Assembly (NCBI RefSeq): GCF_025698545.1
Contig: NC_068577.1
Location: 1,054,001-1,118,000, forward strand
DNA: 64,000 bases
Source of the DNA: Gossypium raimondii
Taxonomy: Eukaryota > Streptophyta > Magnoliopsida > Malvales > Malvaceae
Reading direction: 5' to 3'
Part shown: piece by piece, positions 1-11,613 of the stretch
Position numbering within the stretch: the stretch's first letter is position 1
How the letters are laid out: each line of letters opens with the position of its first letter
The notes under the pieces: model-generated
Told to the model about the DNA's origin: nothing
The model's database searches: none
What the model saw: the letters and a program-made list of their open reading frames with translations, nothing else
Program-made: the position numbers and the translations under genes

Positions 1-1425
1 CACCTGTCATACCTAGTGTTTGATCACATTTGCTTTTTTTGTACCTTGAACATTGTTCTATCACATGTCAAACATTTATCTCATTTCATTCAATTTAATC
101 TAATTCTTATATATATAATTTCATATTCAATTTTATTTTTGCAATATTATACATATATAATTTCTTTAACATATGCACAACCGTAACCCAATTCATCATC
201 AAATCACATGTATTACATGCCATACAACATATTTTTATCCATTTACCATATCACATAACATAATTTAAGTAATTCATGTAATTTTTCATTTTATTTAGTT
301 TAGCCCTTTATTTCGATATCCCATATCAACCTCAATCAAAACAGTTCATACTAACACCATATGCTCACCTTAATGATCAATCAAGCAATTGATATTTATA
401 TGCAAGTAATTAAATCTATCCTGAATCATAAAAGTACAAATCTATATCTCGCGTCACTTGTCTACTATAACTACATACAATAATACAATGGATAAAAATT
501 ATCAATTTTGATCCATTTCACACTTATATACAAAGCCACGCATATTTTTTACTTTATTCAATTTAGTCCCTCAATTCGGGATAAACATATCTTTTGATTC
601 CTAGCTTTAGATTAAAATCCGATTTCATATATTTTCATTAGGGACCTTATAATTTCTAATTCTAACCAAATTTCATGACATGTTATATATTTATTCAATT
701 TGGTCTCTAATGTAACAATGTTAACAAACATGCTAAATTAACTTTACAATCTAGTCTTTTTCATAATCTAAGCTTAAAACCTATCAATTTCAAGCCTAAT
801 TTATCAAATAATCAATAATGGTAACTTTTTAAAAGTTTAACAGTTTATCAATTTGGTATATGCGCTAGCTAAATCAAGCTCCCATGATCATAAATCTATA
901 AAATTACAAGAAAATGGCTTGAAATTCATACCTAAATCAATGGCTGAATGTTTTAAATGTTTGGAGAGTTTTTTCTTCTCAATGGGCGGTGAAGAAACAA
1001 GAAAATGAAGAAGAGATGTTGTTTTTCCGCTATCTCCTTAATTTATATTTAGTTTAGTTATTAATTAATCTTAGTAAATTAACTTAGTTAATCTAATCTA
1101 TCTATTAACCATACTTAATGGAGATTGACATCATCATCCATTAACCTTTACTTTATAATGGTTTATTAACCCTTTTGGCCCTTTGGTTAATTGCCATATA
1201 AGTCCTCAAGCCTTTAATTAATTAAAACTATATAGTGATTAAACTTTTATAATTTGGACCTTGAGCCTTAATTAATTAATTTCTCGATTAAATTACTTAA
1301 TCAAACTTTAATATATTTTCATAATAACTCTATAAATATTTTTATTTAATATTTATGGACTCGGTTTACGAAAATAAGGTTCCAAAATTGTACTTTTCGG
1401 CACCACTAAATTTTGGGTCGTTACA
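1..1425 (-). mobile_element. LTR fragment of a probable Gypsy-type retrotransposon, cut by the left edge
   Basis: Read on the minus strand, the sequence starting at 1425 begins TGTAACGACCCAAAATTTAG. This is nearly the same start as the LTR at 11614 (TGTAATGACCCAAAATTC). It runs leftward as AT-rich, gene-free DNA to the window edge. An LTR should start with TG and end with CA; only the TG end is visible, so the size and target duplication cannot be checked. No coding domain is seen. The family assignment to Gypsy is inference from the LTR terminus. Confidence 0.55.
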
Positions 1426-1750
1426 AAAACAACACCTCAATAAATAGATTCAAGTGCTCTCAATAATCTCTTACAAAACCTAGACAAGCCTTAAAATATA
1501 TATTCAATTCGAGTTGCTAACATAGAATCTAAGTGAACAAAGTAACTCATTGAATATATCTATTACAATCACAATAATCAAAGTACAATCAATTGAAGAT
1601 CTAATTTCCAAAACAACTACATAGTCTTCATCGATCCTCCATGTTTCAAGGGATGATTTGGTTCACTTGAATCCAATCCAACCTTCAAATGTCAAGGATT
1701 GATTTTTCATAGAAGGATCATAGTATCTTCAATAAAACAACACATAACTA

Positions 1751-2315
1751 GGTAGACAGAGGATGTCATAAGGACCCCTAAGAGAGAATAGCCCAAGGTA
1801 CTAGGCCTCTTGCTTGTTGCATTGGTAAGGCCATATTTGGCTAGGGGAAGTTGAGATAAGGGTGAAATATTCTCCTTTAGCCATTAATCATGTGTCTTAA
1901 ATTGATTGAGACTCTTCTGTTTTGATTGTTTTCAGACTCTCTTTTGCATATTTTCTCTCTACAAATATGTATGTTGTTCGACCACATAAATCATTCCTAT
2001 ACCTTACTGATACTCAACCAAAATTTAGGGAGATTAATTTGTTCAATTTTTCTATTTGTGTAAATAAATTTTAAATTTTTTGAGTTCTTGTTTCTAGATT
2101 ACGAAAAGATTTAATTGCTATTTTTCTAAGCAATAATAATACGAGATATAGTGTTTTAAAGGTGAAAACGATTCCTCAAGTATTCAATAGCTTGAGAATA
2201 GTGGAGAATATTGTTCAATTGAAAGTTTAGCGTGGTCAAAAATATGTTGGATTGATGTGTGGAAAACCCGAAGACTTCCCTTAGAGATCCTTATGACATC
2301 CTTTGTCTACTTGCC
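1751..2315. repeat. Spaced inverted repeat, arms about 36 bp
   Basis: The arm at 1751-1787 (GGTAGACAGAGGATGTCATA...) matches the reverse complement of 2281-2315 (GGCAAGTAGACAAAGGATGT...) with a few mismatches. The loop is about 490 bp. It looks like a decayed foldback or two opposite copies of one repeat. No terminal duplication was found. Confidence 0.5.
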
Positions 2316-3136
2316 ACATTGGTCATATTTGTACGCATGCATTATGATTAATCAGATTTATTGCTATAGACATCTGAGTTAATCTTGTTTATAAAAAAGT
2401 TTAAAATCATGTTGTGTTATTAGTTTATTTTTTCATTAGTGGGTTTGATAATGTCGATTTTTAGTCACCACCTTTGCGGGTTCAATGGCTTTTATAGTAG
2501 GGTAAAGCCTTTGTGCTATTATTATTAATTGTTTCATAAAGCCAAGGTTCTTAACCTTCTTGTTTAATAAAAAAAATTCTAACAACGCTATGAATAATAA
2601 TACAAGCATTGAATGTTAAACAAAGTGTTGCAATAATTCAAACAACACCATGAATAATAATATAAGCTTCATGTCTATGTTGGCAAGTTTGACTTGTATT
2701 TATCTTAGTTATAGTATTTTAGTGGCAACAAATTTAAGATTTTTCTGTAATGTGAAACTATATATTATAGAGTTCACAATTTGTGGGATTTGAAATTTCC
2801 TATTATAAAGGAATTCGATCAAGATGATTGAAGGGATTGATGACGTAATGTAAGGGATGATTTGAGTTAATCTAATCCTTATTCTCAAAAGGATGATCTA
2901 TTGAAGCTCCATTGAAGACTATATTTAAGAAGCTTTCATCTTTAATGTTATTCATTGAGAGGGAGCATTATATGTTCAACTAAGAACTTGTTATTAGTGT
3001 TTCAAAGAGTTCAATGAGAGACTGCAATACTAAGGCCATAATAATCTTTGGATCAGTTAAATTGTAATTAAAGGTTGTAGGCTGTCGAGACCTACAAAAA
3101 TAAAACCTACTTGAAAATATGAGATTAGTAGAAACC

Positions 3137-3178
3137 AGAAAGCAGAAAGCAAAAAGTAAAAAGTAAAAAGTAGAAAGC
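3137..3178. repeat. Heptamer tandem repeat (AGAAAGC/AAAAAGT)n
   Basis: Six consecutive 7-bp units: AGAAAGC twice, AAAAAGT three times, then AGAAAGC again. It is a short purine-rich minisatellite with no coding context. The units are directly adjacent with no spacers, so this is not a CRISPR array. Confidence 0.8.
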
Positions 3179-5149
3179 GGGATCAAACAAGTAAAGTAAA
3201 TAAAAGGGGGATTTTTATAACATCAAAAGCTAAATTTAAATTAAAAACTAAGACGAAGAAAGTAATAATTAAAGGTTTTAGAAAATCAATAGGAAGAATC
3301 TCTAGAAAATGGTAAAATTTCTGTGTGATTTATGGATTCGATCATCGACGTAAGGACATCTTCAATGCTTTTAATAAATTAGTTCTAGTTGTTGACTCAA
3401 TGTTGGACAACCAATCTCTCCTTACTTGTTCGGTAACCAAGAGACAACTCATTTGAAATTACTTCCCTAATCGATAAATAACCTTGTAACTTAGTGCCCA
3501 AGATATAACTTACCAACAACATTAAGAAAGAGAGGGACCTAATTTTAACCAAGAAACACACCTTATTAGGGTTTATTTAAGCTAGATCACCCATCCACAC
3601 CATATAATCGTACACTATGATATAAACAATTTATGTAGTTTCTCACTAGTATTAGAATGAATCAAACAATTATGGATTTAGTTATTCTAGTTGACACAAA
3701 TATCATTCTAAGCTATCAAATATTGGCCACCTATTTGACAAACCTAAAAAATTGTAATTAAAACAAAAGATGCACGGATACTAATGAACAAATAAGAATT
3801 AAAACGAAAATTCAGTCACACGAATTTATCAAATCAAACTTTGATTAACCTTCGACTAGAAAAGGGAGTTTAGAAAGCCATCAAGTTGAGAGAATGCAAT
3901 AAACAAGAAAATAGTTATCAAGTCAGAAAACGACCGAAAGGTCTTAACTCCCTCTAAAAATATAGTATTTATATTATCTATTCGACGTAAATTAGGTTAT
4001 ATAAACTTGCTTTAAGACATAAACTCTAGAAGGACCAAAACACCTTGAAAACTCAATCGAAACACTGAGGATTTCATTAAATCAACAGAGTTGGTGTTGG
4101 GGCACCAAGCTGTAGCATAGGGGCACACGAATAATGGGTTAAGACCAGCACGAGCTAATCGTGCACTAGGGCATGCTGGTGGTGTTGGTGCGCCAATTCT
4201 TGCGCCCAAAGGTGTCAGGGCATGGCACTAGGGTGCCATACTCACCCAATTTTCTTTGTTTTAGCTGCACCTTACCTTAATCATCTTGGTTCCTTGTTTC
4301 AGCCTCTAATAGACTTCAAGCTCGACTTTCAAGCTTCCACAAGCTTGGTTTAAATCTGAGAACACCTAATTAAATATTAATTATCAAAATCTTATAAAAA
4401 TAAAGCTTAATAAACTAAAAAGACAATTAAGCGAAATGAAGCACAAAATATGCAAAGCAAGTTAAAATGCGACATTTCACTTAAGAACCAAGCAAAATGT
4501 TAAACATAGAGGCCTAAATATAAGAAATATAGACACTTAATTATCAGTTACACCTCGATAGTTGATTCATTATATGGAAAAAACTCGCAAACAAACGTAA
4601 GTAATTTATGAAATCGCGTAAACATATTCTTTGATGTTTTGTGATTATGTTCCTTACTTGTTACACCTTTTAAATAAATTGTTCCAACAATTCAAACAAC
4701 ATTGTGTGATAAACACCCAACAATCACATATTTTAAATTCCATTACTAGAAGGTGCATTAGCTAAGAATCTCACATCTTCTTATTTTAGTTGAAAACGAC
4801 CTTACCACAAATTATAAAGAAAGGAAAGATATTCATAACCTCTTCTCTATTCTCAATAATACTATATATTTATATAAGAATTTCAATAAAAGGTGACATG
4901 ATGGAACATGCTTAAAGCATCAACTTTGCACATGTTGGACAAATCAATCCTAATTTGGAATCTAGTTATGATGTTGATTATTATTATAGTTATATAGAGA
5001 TACAAAGATGATGAAATTTTGATTAGATCTTGCACTCACTTATGGTCTGCCCTTAAGTGTGAAAGTGTGACCTAGATGTAACAAATATAGTTCTCTAATC
5101 TCTCATATATATAATTATATGTGTGGAGAAAAACCTAATCTTGAGTACT

Positions 5150-5174
5150 TGCATACATACATACATACATATAT
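5150..5174. repeat. (ATAC)n/(AT)n microsatellite
   Basis: About four to five perfect ATAC units followed by a short AT run. Ordinary simple sequence repeat in intergenic DNA. Confidence 0.8.
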
Positions 5175-5969
5175 ACTTTCTAAAAGGAGACCGACCACTC
5201 ACAAATTTATTAGCTTAACCTAATGATTTTGTGGGACAAGAGAATTAATGTATAATAATATAATATATATACCATACTGCACATGCATGTTGAAGTCCCT
5301 ATACGTGGGCCACTCTTGTCCATCAGATGCTCTATATTTGTGGAATGCAAAGCCAAACAATATTGAACTTTAGCGTTGTCATCAAAGAATCGAAGGGACG
5401 GCCAAGGTGGGCTCCCATTGCATCCCAAAATATCAATGACACGATCGTCGACACATCAGCACCATCTTTTTTTCTTTTGTTTTTTGGATAAGTGTGTCAG
5501 CAGCACCATGTCGATCATATTCCATTGGGTAATATGAGATCGAGGATTGGCTAATCAACTTTCAACATTTTTACGCAACATTATTTGATGGGTAACATTA
5601 AAAAATTTAAAATAAATTATACAAATAATTACTTAATTTCAAAAAAAAATAAATTCAGACACTTAAACCAAAATATGATCGACATGACATTCCTACTATT
5701 TTTTTTTTAAAGTTTCACCTTTGATATTAGTATCCACCTCATTTTTTTGCGTTCAAATAATTTATTTTCATTTTTCATATTCTTATAACTCTCATCTCCC
5801 TTGATTTTCACCCTCCAACACAACCCCCCACTTTGCACCACCCTCAGCCCATTCTGTAAATAATTTATTGTTTATAGTTCTCAATTTAGTCATTACTCTT
5901 TAAAATTTTATAAAAAAATTAAATTTTTTTCATATTTTTAATAAAAACATAAAATTAATAAAATAGTAT

Positions 5970-7637
5970 TGCCGAAACCATTTTTATTTTAAAAAATGGG
6001 GTCGACTTTTAAAACGAAAATAGAGTCGCCACCAATCTTTTTTCGAGGTGTAATCGGGTCACCTTGAGATTAATCATTTTAATAAAATATTTTGATTTAT
6101 TAAAATAATGATTTTGGTCTACAAAATTCGAGAAAACGGGCTTGGGAGTCGGTTACGCACGAGGAAGGATTAGCACCCTCGTAACGCCCAAAAATTGGTA
6201 CCTAATTGATTAATTAACGTCCTAATGTTGAAATTTTGAAAAGATTTTAAAATACGATCCTATTTAAAAACCTGAATAAATCGAATTTGATGTTAAGACC
6301 TCTTTGTCCCAAAGTAATAAGATGTCACATCCAGTAAGTTAGGATATGACATTTTAACCCTCGAAACTAAGCTTGTCTCATGCATTAAAGTTTAAAAAGG
6401 ATATTCGGTTATTTGGATAAAAAAATCGAAACTCAATAAGTTAGGGCTCGATTTTCTCAAAGCTCCAAAGTACCGAATATTGCCTTATTTTTAAAAGTTT
6501 TCTTTTTTAAAATTGGGGAAAATTGACGCAATATTAAAACGATGTGTAAAAACTTTGATTAAAAAACGGCAATATGAAAATACAAATAAACAATTTATAA
6601 AACACATAATGGCAATTATTTAAATACTAGCATCAATAATCAAAGACCAATAAATTTAAAACAAATAGTATACAAAAATATAAGGCAAAATAAAATGTAA
6701 ACAAATTTAAAAATAATGAACTTGAAAATGAATAATAAGGAAAAAGAAATTTGAAATCAACAATATACAAATCAATAAATAAATTAAAAAAGTAGGTAAT
6801 ATATGTATAAGTTTGGAATAAATAATATATAAAAAGTTTGGAATAAATAATATATAATAAATAATATATAAATGAGTTTAAAATAAATATTGTGTAATAA
6901 GGAATTTAGAACAAGTTATACACAAAACACCTTAAAAATAAATGGTATATAAAATAGACAATATAAAAAAATTTGCAATTGATAATATATGGAAAAAAAT
7001 TAAAGCAAATAATAAAACAATTTAAAATGGATGATTTATAACACGAGTTTTTAAAAATAAACAACATGTGTGACATAATATTAAAAGCAAATAAAGTATA
7101 TAATTAATGGAAGAAAATAAAAGAATGATAAGAATGATTAAATGAATGAACAATGTGTAAATAAGAAAGTTGATGGATAAATAAACGAATAAAAGTAAAA
7201 GAATAATTAATGATTAAACAATTAAATGGATAAATAAAAAAAGTTAAAAAAACGCTTAAGTCAGTCTAACTCTCACAATATGAAGATTCAACGAAATTCT
7301 TCCACCAAAATCTAACTCAAATGAAAGCAACTTAAAAAGAAACGAAGATGAACGAAGAACAAAATAAGAACAAGCCACAGAAAATAAGAACGAAAGAGAG
7401 GGAGAAATTTGAGTGAATGCTCTTAAGAATTATTATTGCTCCAAACTCAAGTGTTTTACAATGAAGGGAGAGGCCTCTATTTATAGTTGAGCCTCTTCAA
7501 ATCTAACGGTACAGATAAATTACATCAACGGCTAAAATTAAAAGGTATCTACAATGATATAATTTTGGACTGGACATGGACTTTGTTTTAATATTTTGGA
7601 TTTTTTTTGTGAGCCCGGGGTAAATTGGCCTATTACA
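5970..7637 (+). mobile_element. Probable solo LTR, about 1.67 kb
   Basis: The segment starts TGCCGAAACC and ends CTATTACA, as an LTR would (TG...CA). Flanking pentamers are AGTAT and AATAT (four of five match), compatible with a 5-bp target duplication. Near 7475-7487 there is a TATA-like CTATTTATAG inside CCTCTATTTATAGTTGAG, as expected for the U3/R promoter of a plus-strand LTR. The block 6120-6210, with CGGTTACGCACGAGGAAGG, resembles a repeat I recall from cotton genomes. No internal coding region follows, hence a solo LTR. Boundaries are moderately sure. Confidence 0.5.
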
Positions 7638-7737
7638 AATATATTTTTCAAAAAATAACAATTTATTATTAAAAATTATGAAAAAAAATAAAAACTCTTT
7701 AAAATTTTAAAATAAAAAATAAAAATAAATTTTAAAA

Positions 7738-8690
7738 TATAAACAAAAGATTCACAATTCAATGTTATCTAAATCAAACCAGCCAATTGAATCGAAAACT
7801 AGTTGAGGAATTGACCGGTGAGAGGAAAAAAATTGGGTGACCTGCGAACCGGTATGGACGGGTTGAATTGAGCTAAAAATTTAGTTAAACCGATTTTGAA
7901 CTAGTCTGACCAATTGGTTCCTGGAACAACTGACTGATTAGTTCAAAGCAACTAAATTAATTAAAAAATAAAAAGAAACTCTAATTTTGAATTTGACCCA
8001 GTTCAACTAATTTTTTAACCCAGTTCGACCAGTCCATACCAGTTCACAGGTTTTTAAAATTTTAGAACTTTTTACCCCTCGACATTTACATTTTTTTAAA
8101 TTTGATCCATACCCTTTTTAAAAGTACATAATTTTTAAAAAAAATAAATTTTTTCTTATTTTAAACAAAAAACAAAAAAAATTAAAATTATATTTTAAAA
8201 AATATGAAAAAAAATCTTTAAAATTAAAAAAATAAAAAAAATAAAAAGTTTTTAAAATAAAAAAATCTAAAATTCAATGTTATCTAAATCAAACCAAACT
8301 GATTGGATCAAGAACCAGTTGGGGCATCAGTTCGGTGAGAGGTAAAAAACTAGTTGACCTGGCAAACCTGTACAGATTGGTAAGACTGCGCTAAAAAAAT
8401 TAGTTGAAACAAATTTTATAATATTTATATTTTTGATTTTTTAATAATTTATTTACTTTGAACTGATTAGACTGATCGTCTTGAAACCAATTGGTTAGAC
8501 TAGTTTGGAATAAGTTCAACTACAAGTTCAATCAATTTTTTAGCTCGGTTCAATCAGTCTGTACAAGTTTGTGGGTCAACCTATTTTTTTACCTCTCATT
8601 GGACTGATACCCCCGTTGGTTCCCGATTTGACCAGTCGGTTCGATCTAGTTTAGATAACAATGAATTTTGGATTTTTTATATTTTTAAAA
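7738..8690. repeat. Nested inverted-repeat cluster (foldback)
   Basis: The arm 8265-8410 matches the reverse complement of about 8510-8680 over roughly 150 bp, including GTTATCTAAA, GAACCA and GAGAGGTAAAAAA. A diverged direct copy lies at 7740-7960, with a matching inverse piece at about 7980-8060. Similar AACCRATTGAA-type words recur at 36060, 40120, 45400 and 62270. It is a non-coding foldback family. Exact ends and target duplications were not resolved. Confidence 0.6.
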
Positions 8691-9417
8691 TTATTTTTAT
8701 TTTTTTAATTTTAAAGAGTTTCTATTTTTAAAAAATTATAGTTTTTTATTTAAAATATGAAAAAATTAATTTTAAAATTCTTTATGTACATTTAAAGGTA
8801 ATGACCAAATTGGCAAAAAACTATAAATGTTGAGGGTTAAGAAAGTTATTTTACCTTTGACACCAAGTTAACGACAAAATTAGATGGAGGGACAAAGATT
8901 TTAAATAAAAAATAGAGGGACTCAATGTCTCAAAATTAAAATGTAGGACTAATCCTAAATTTCAAAAGATTATAAGAACCTTTGACATATTTAAACCTTT
9001 TAAAATTTATACTGAGAGGTTTCAAGAACTAAAATCAAATTATTCATATAATTTAATAAAAGGAATTATCACTGAGAAGTTTCTTTAAAACTTGTTGAGA
9101 GTGAATATTTATTAAATTGGGCTATGAACTATTTTGCAAGAAAGAGTAAATTGGTGTTTAAATTTCTAGAGATTTGATTCTATTTTAGGGTAAAAAAAGG
9201 GGATTTTGTGGTAATTACCCCAATGACTTATTAGCTAATATTCCATAAGGGGAAATATACGTAAAATTTGTTTTTTCTTGTCTTGTAATGCCATTCAAGA
9301 GAAAGAAATAGAGGAGCAAAAATTTCTCATCATCAAATCAAGAAGGTTAGTATGAAGCTTCAGTCCTTTTCAAGATTTTTAAATCGATAGAAGGGCATAT
9401 GGATTGTTAGATAGAAC

Positions 9418-9808
9418 TAGACCTGTCCATGGGCCGGGCGGCCCGGCCCGACGGCCCGCCCGAAATATGAGAGGGTTTGGCTAAAAATATAGGCCCGAAA
9501 TATGGGCTTGGGCAAAAAATGAGGCCCATTTAAAAAATGGGCCGGGCTCGGGCTCAACTTTTTTGGCCCGAGCCCGGCCCGGCCCGAATATAATAAATAT
9601 ATATTTTTTATTTTTATTTTTTAATTTTAAAATACTTTAAATATATATATTTTTATTTTTTTATTTTTAAAATATTTTTTTGTGTTTATTAAAAATCGGG
9701 CCGGGCCGGGCCTGGGCAAAATTTTAGGCTCATATTTCGGGCCGGGCCGGGCCCGGGCCTAAGAGTCAGGCCGAAATTTTTTCCGGGCCCGGCCCATGGA
9801 CAGGTCTA
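9418..9808. mobile_element. hAT-type non-autonomous element (MITE), copy 1, 391 bp
   Basis: The element begins TAGACCTGTCCATGGGCC and ends with the exact reverse complement GGCCCATGGACAGGTCTA. It is flanked by a perfect 8-bp duplication GATAGAAC (9410-9417 and 9809-9816). An 8-bp duplication with TIRs starting TAG is characteristic of the hAT superfamily. Both arms are very GC-rich (runs of GGGCCGGGC) around an AT-rich centre, so the whole unit can fold back on itself. It has no coding capacity and would depend on a transposase encoded elsewhere. A second, larger copy is at 44428-45128. Confidence 0.85.
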
Positions 9809-10049
9809 GATAGAACCCATCATCCCCATCCTCACCATTTGCGCTGAACACCATAGCCTATGGGGGAGAGTACAATTTTTGGACTTTTTTTTTGAGTGGA
9901 TTTGAGTGTTTAATGGGATTAAAATCAATACTCAAATCGTTAGAAAATGTTTTAGAGTAAACTATATAATTAGTAATTAAATTACGAGTAAGTTTTCGTT
10001 TTGACCATTTAACTAAGAAAAATTACAATTTGTTTACTCTTTTACAAAG

Positions 10050-10500
10050 TTATGAATTCCTCTATTGTAAGTGCAGTCATGCCATATATAAGCTATGCAC
10101 CCAATATGCCAACTTTTGTCTCACTACTATGAGAGCACATGCTTTCAATATATCAAAGCACATAAGTTCTATACACAAGGTCAATCACTTACTCACACTA
10201 TAAACGTCACAAATGAATAAATCCATAAATGGTTCTAGGAATAATTCTATTTGGGTTCAGTCAGATGTATTGTCAATCCAAACAATCAAACTTATGTCTC
10301 TATTTCTAGGAGTAATTCATTCTGATAGCCAAGACAAGTTATCTCTCTAATTGGACTTGTAGATAACATAATACTCCTCATAAATCAATTGTTCATTTTG
10401 AGTCCTATAGACTATGAAAAATTTAGATTACCTACTAATATAAATTGTCTTCTCACATCATAATTCCTTCCTTATGATGCAATCTAATATTAGTTAAAAC
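10050..10500. repeat. Retroelement-derived module also present near 17.05 kb
   Basis: The piece CACTATAAACGTCACAAATG followed by AATAAATCCATAAA (about 10197-10230) recurs with few changes near 17042-17075. The surrounding sequence is gene-free. The two copies bracket the copia pol remnant, so they may be parts of related LTR or leader sequences. The exact element structure was not resolved. Confidence 0.45.
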
Positions 10501-10689
10501 CTTAGGTAATTAATGGGTGAGCATTTGCTTTTTTCATTTTATTTTTCTTGCAAAAACCATCAAGGATAATTATGCAAATTATATGAAAATTTATTTATTC
10601 AATCAATTCGAAAATTACAAGTGAAATGTCGAAATCACTACACTAACAGCACAAATCCTAATAGAAAGACCTATAAAGATTTATGAGAT

Positions 10690-11608
10690 ACATTGTTGTA
10701 GGAGATTGCCAAAGCTAGGGGAGTCATTCCCAAAGTCTATGGAGACTATATGAAAGGAAGAGTTTTCTAACTTTTGTGACAACAAAGGGATTCAACATGA
10801 GTTTTCCACACCAACAACTCCTTAGCAAACTAGTGTTGTTGAAAGAAAAAAATGTATAATCCAAGATATAGCTAAAGTGATGCTCAATGTTAAGGGAGTT
10901 TCACATAGGTTTTAGGCAGAAGTTGTTAACAATGTTGTTCATGTGATTAAAAATGTGTTATTAAGGCCAAAGACAAGGATGAACCCATATGATATGTGAA
11001 GAGGGAGGAAGCCAACAATGAACTACTTTCATGTTTTTGGGATTACCCACTATATTCACATAGATAAAATCTACTAAGGAAAATTGGATGCACATGGTGA
11101 TGAGGGGATTTTCCTTGAATACTCCACCAATAGTAAAAGATTATAAAGTGTCTACCTATTGAGTGCCCAGATGAAAAACTAGTTGTAACTGACTCTGCAA
11201 CTGAACCACTTCATGAGTTACATGTGATTAATCAGACAGTTGAACTTGATCATGTTGATAATCAACTGGAGGATGACATTTCTAGACCTAAACCATCCTA
11301 AAGAGTGAGGAAAAATCATTCACTGGATGATGTCAAAGGTGATATCGCAGGAAGAGTCAAGACTAGAGGCAAGTCAAAACCTAATTATCAAGATATTGTT
11401 AGATTAACATGCTACACATTCTCCATAGAGCCCAAGAAGGAGGAAGAAGAGTTGGATCAATTTCAAAGAAATAATGTATGCCAACTAATTCTAAGACTAG
11501 TTGATTGTAATGTAATTAGGATAGAGTGGATCTTTAAGAATAAGACTTATGAGCTTGGAAACATCACAATAAATTAAATAGAGTTAGTAGCTCATGTCTA
11601 TACTCAAG
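10690..11608 (+). pseudogene. Ty1/copia pol remnant, integrase to early reverse transcriptase
   Basis: Translation across frames with many stops gives copia integrase features: a CDNKGIQHEFS stretch, TPQQ-like PTTP, then VVERKN (about 10780-10850), and NPYDM with FHVFG (about 10980-11040). Next comes the linker and the start of reverse transcriptase with WIFKNK and LVAHVYTQVK (about 11528-11610). Stop codons and frameshifts interrupt every domain, so it cannot make an active polyprotein. The reading is broken at 11613 by a 3.05-kb LTR and resumes at 14671 in the same gene order. Confidence 0.75.
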
Positions 11609-11613
11609 TGAAA

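Larger units (their letters stand above)
1426..5969. other. Gene-free AT-rich intergenic DNA with small repeats
   Basis: No supportable coding exon is seen. The only open frames are under 75 codons, lack family resemblance and have no splice context. The stretch 4080-4250 is locally GC-richer and contains repeated GGGGCA/GGTGTTGG words, probably old retroelement sequence. The interval holds a spaced inverted repeat (1751-2315), a purine heptamer array (3137-3178) and a short ATAC microsatellite (about 5150-5174), listed separately where useful. Confidence 0.6.

Noticed and set aside
3137..3178. Short regular repeats that might suggest a CRISPR array
   Set aside because: Units are 7 bp with no spacers, and the genome is a plant's.
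4012..4209. 65-codon Pro-rich minus-strand frame
   Set aside because: Lies in a locally repetitive GC-richer patch typical of old retroelements, with no homology and no gene context.
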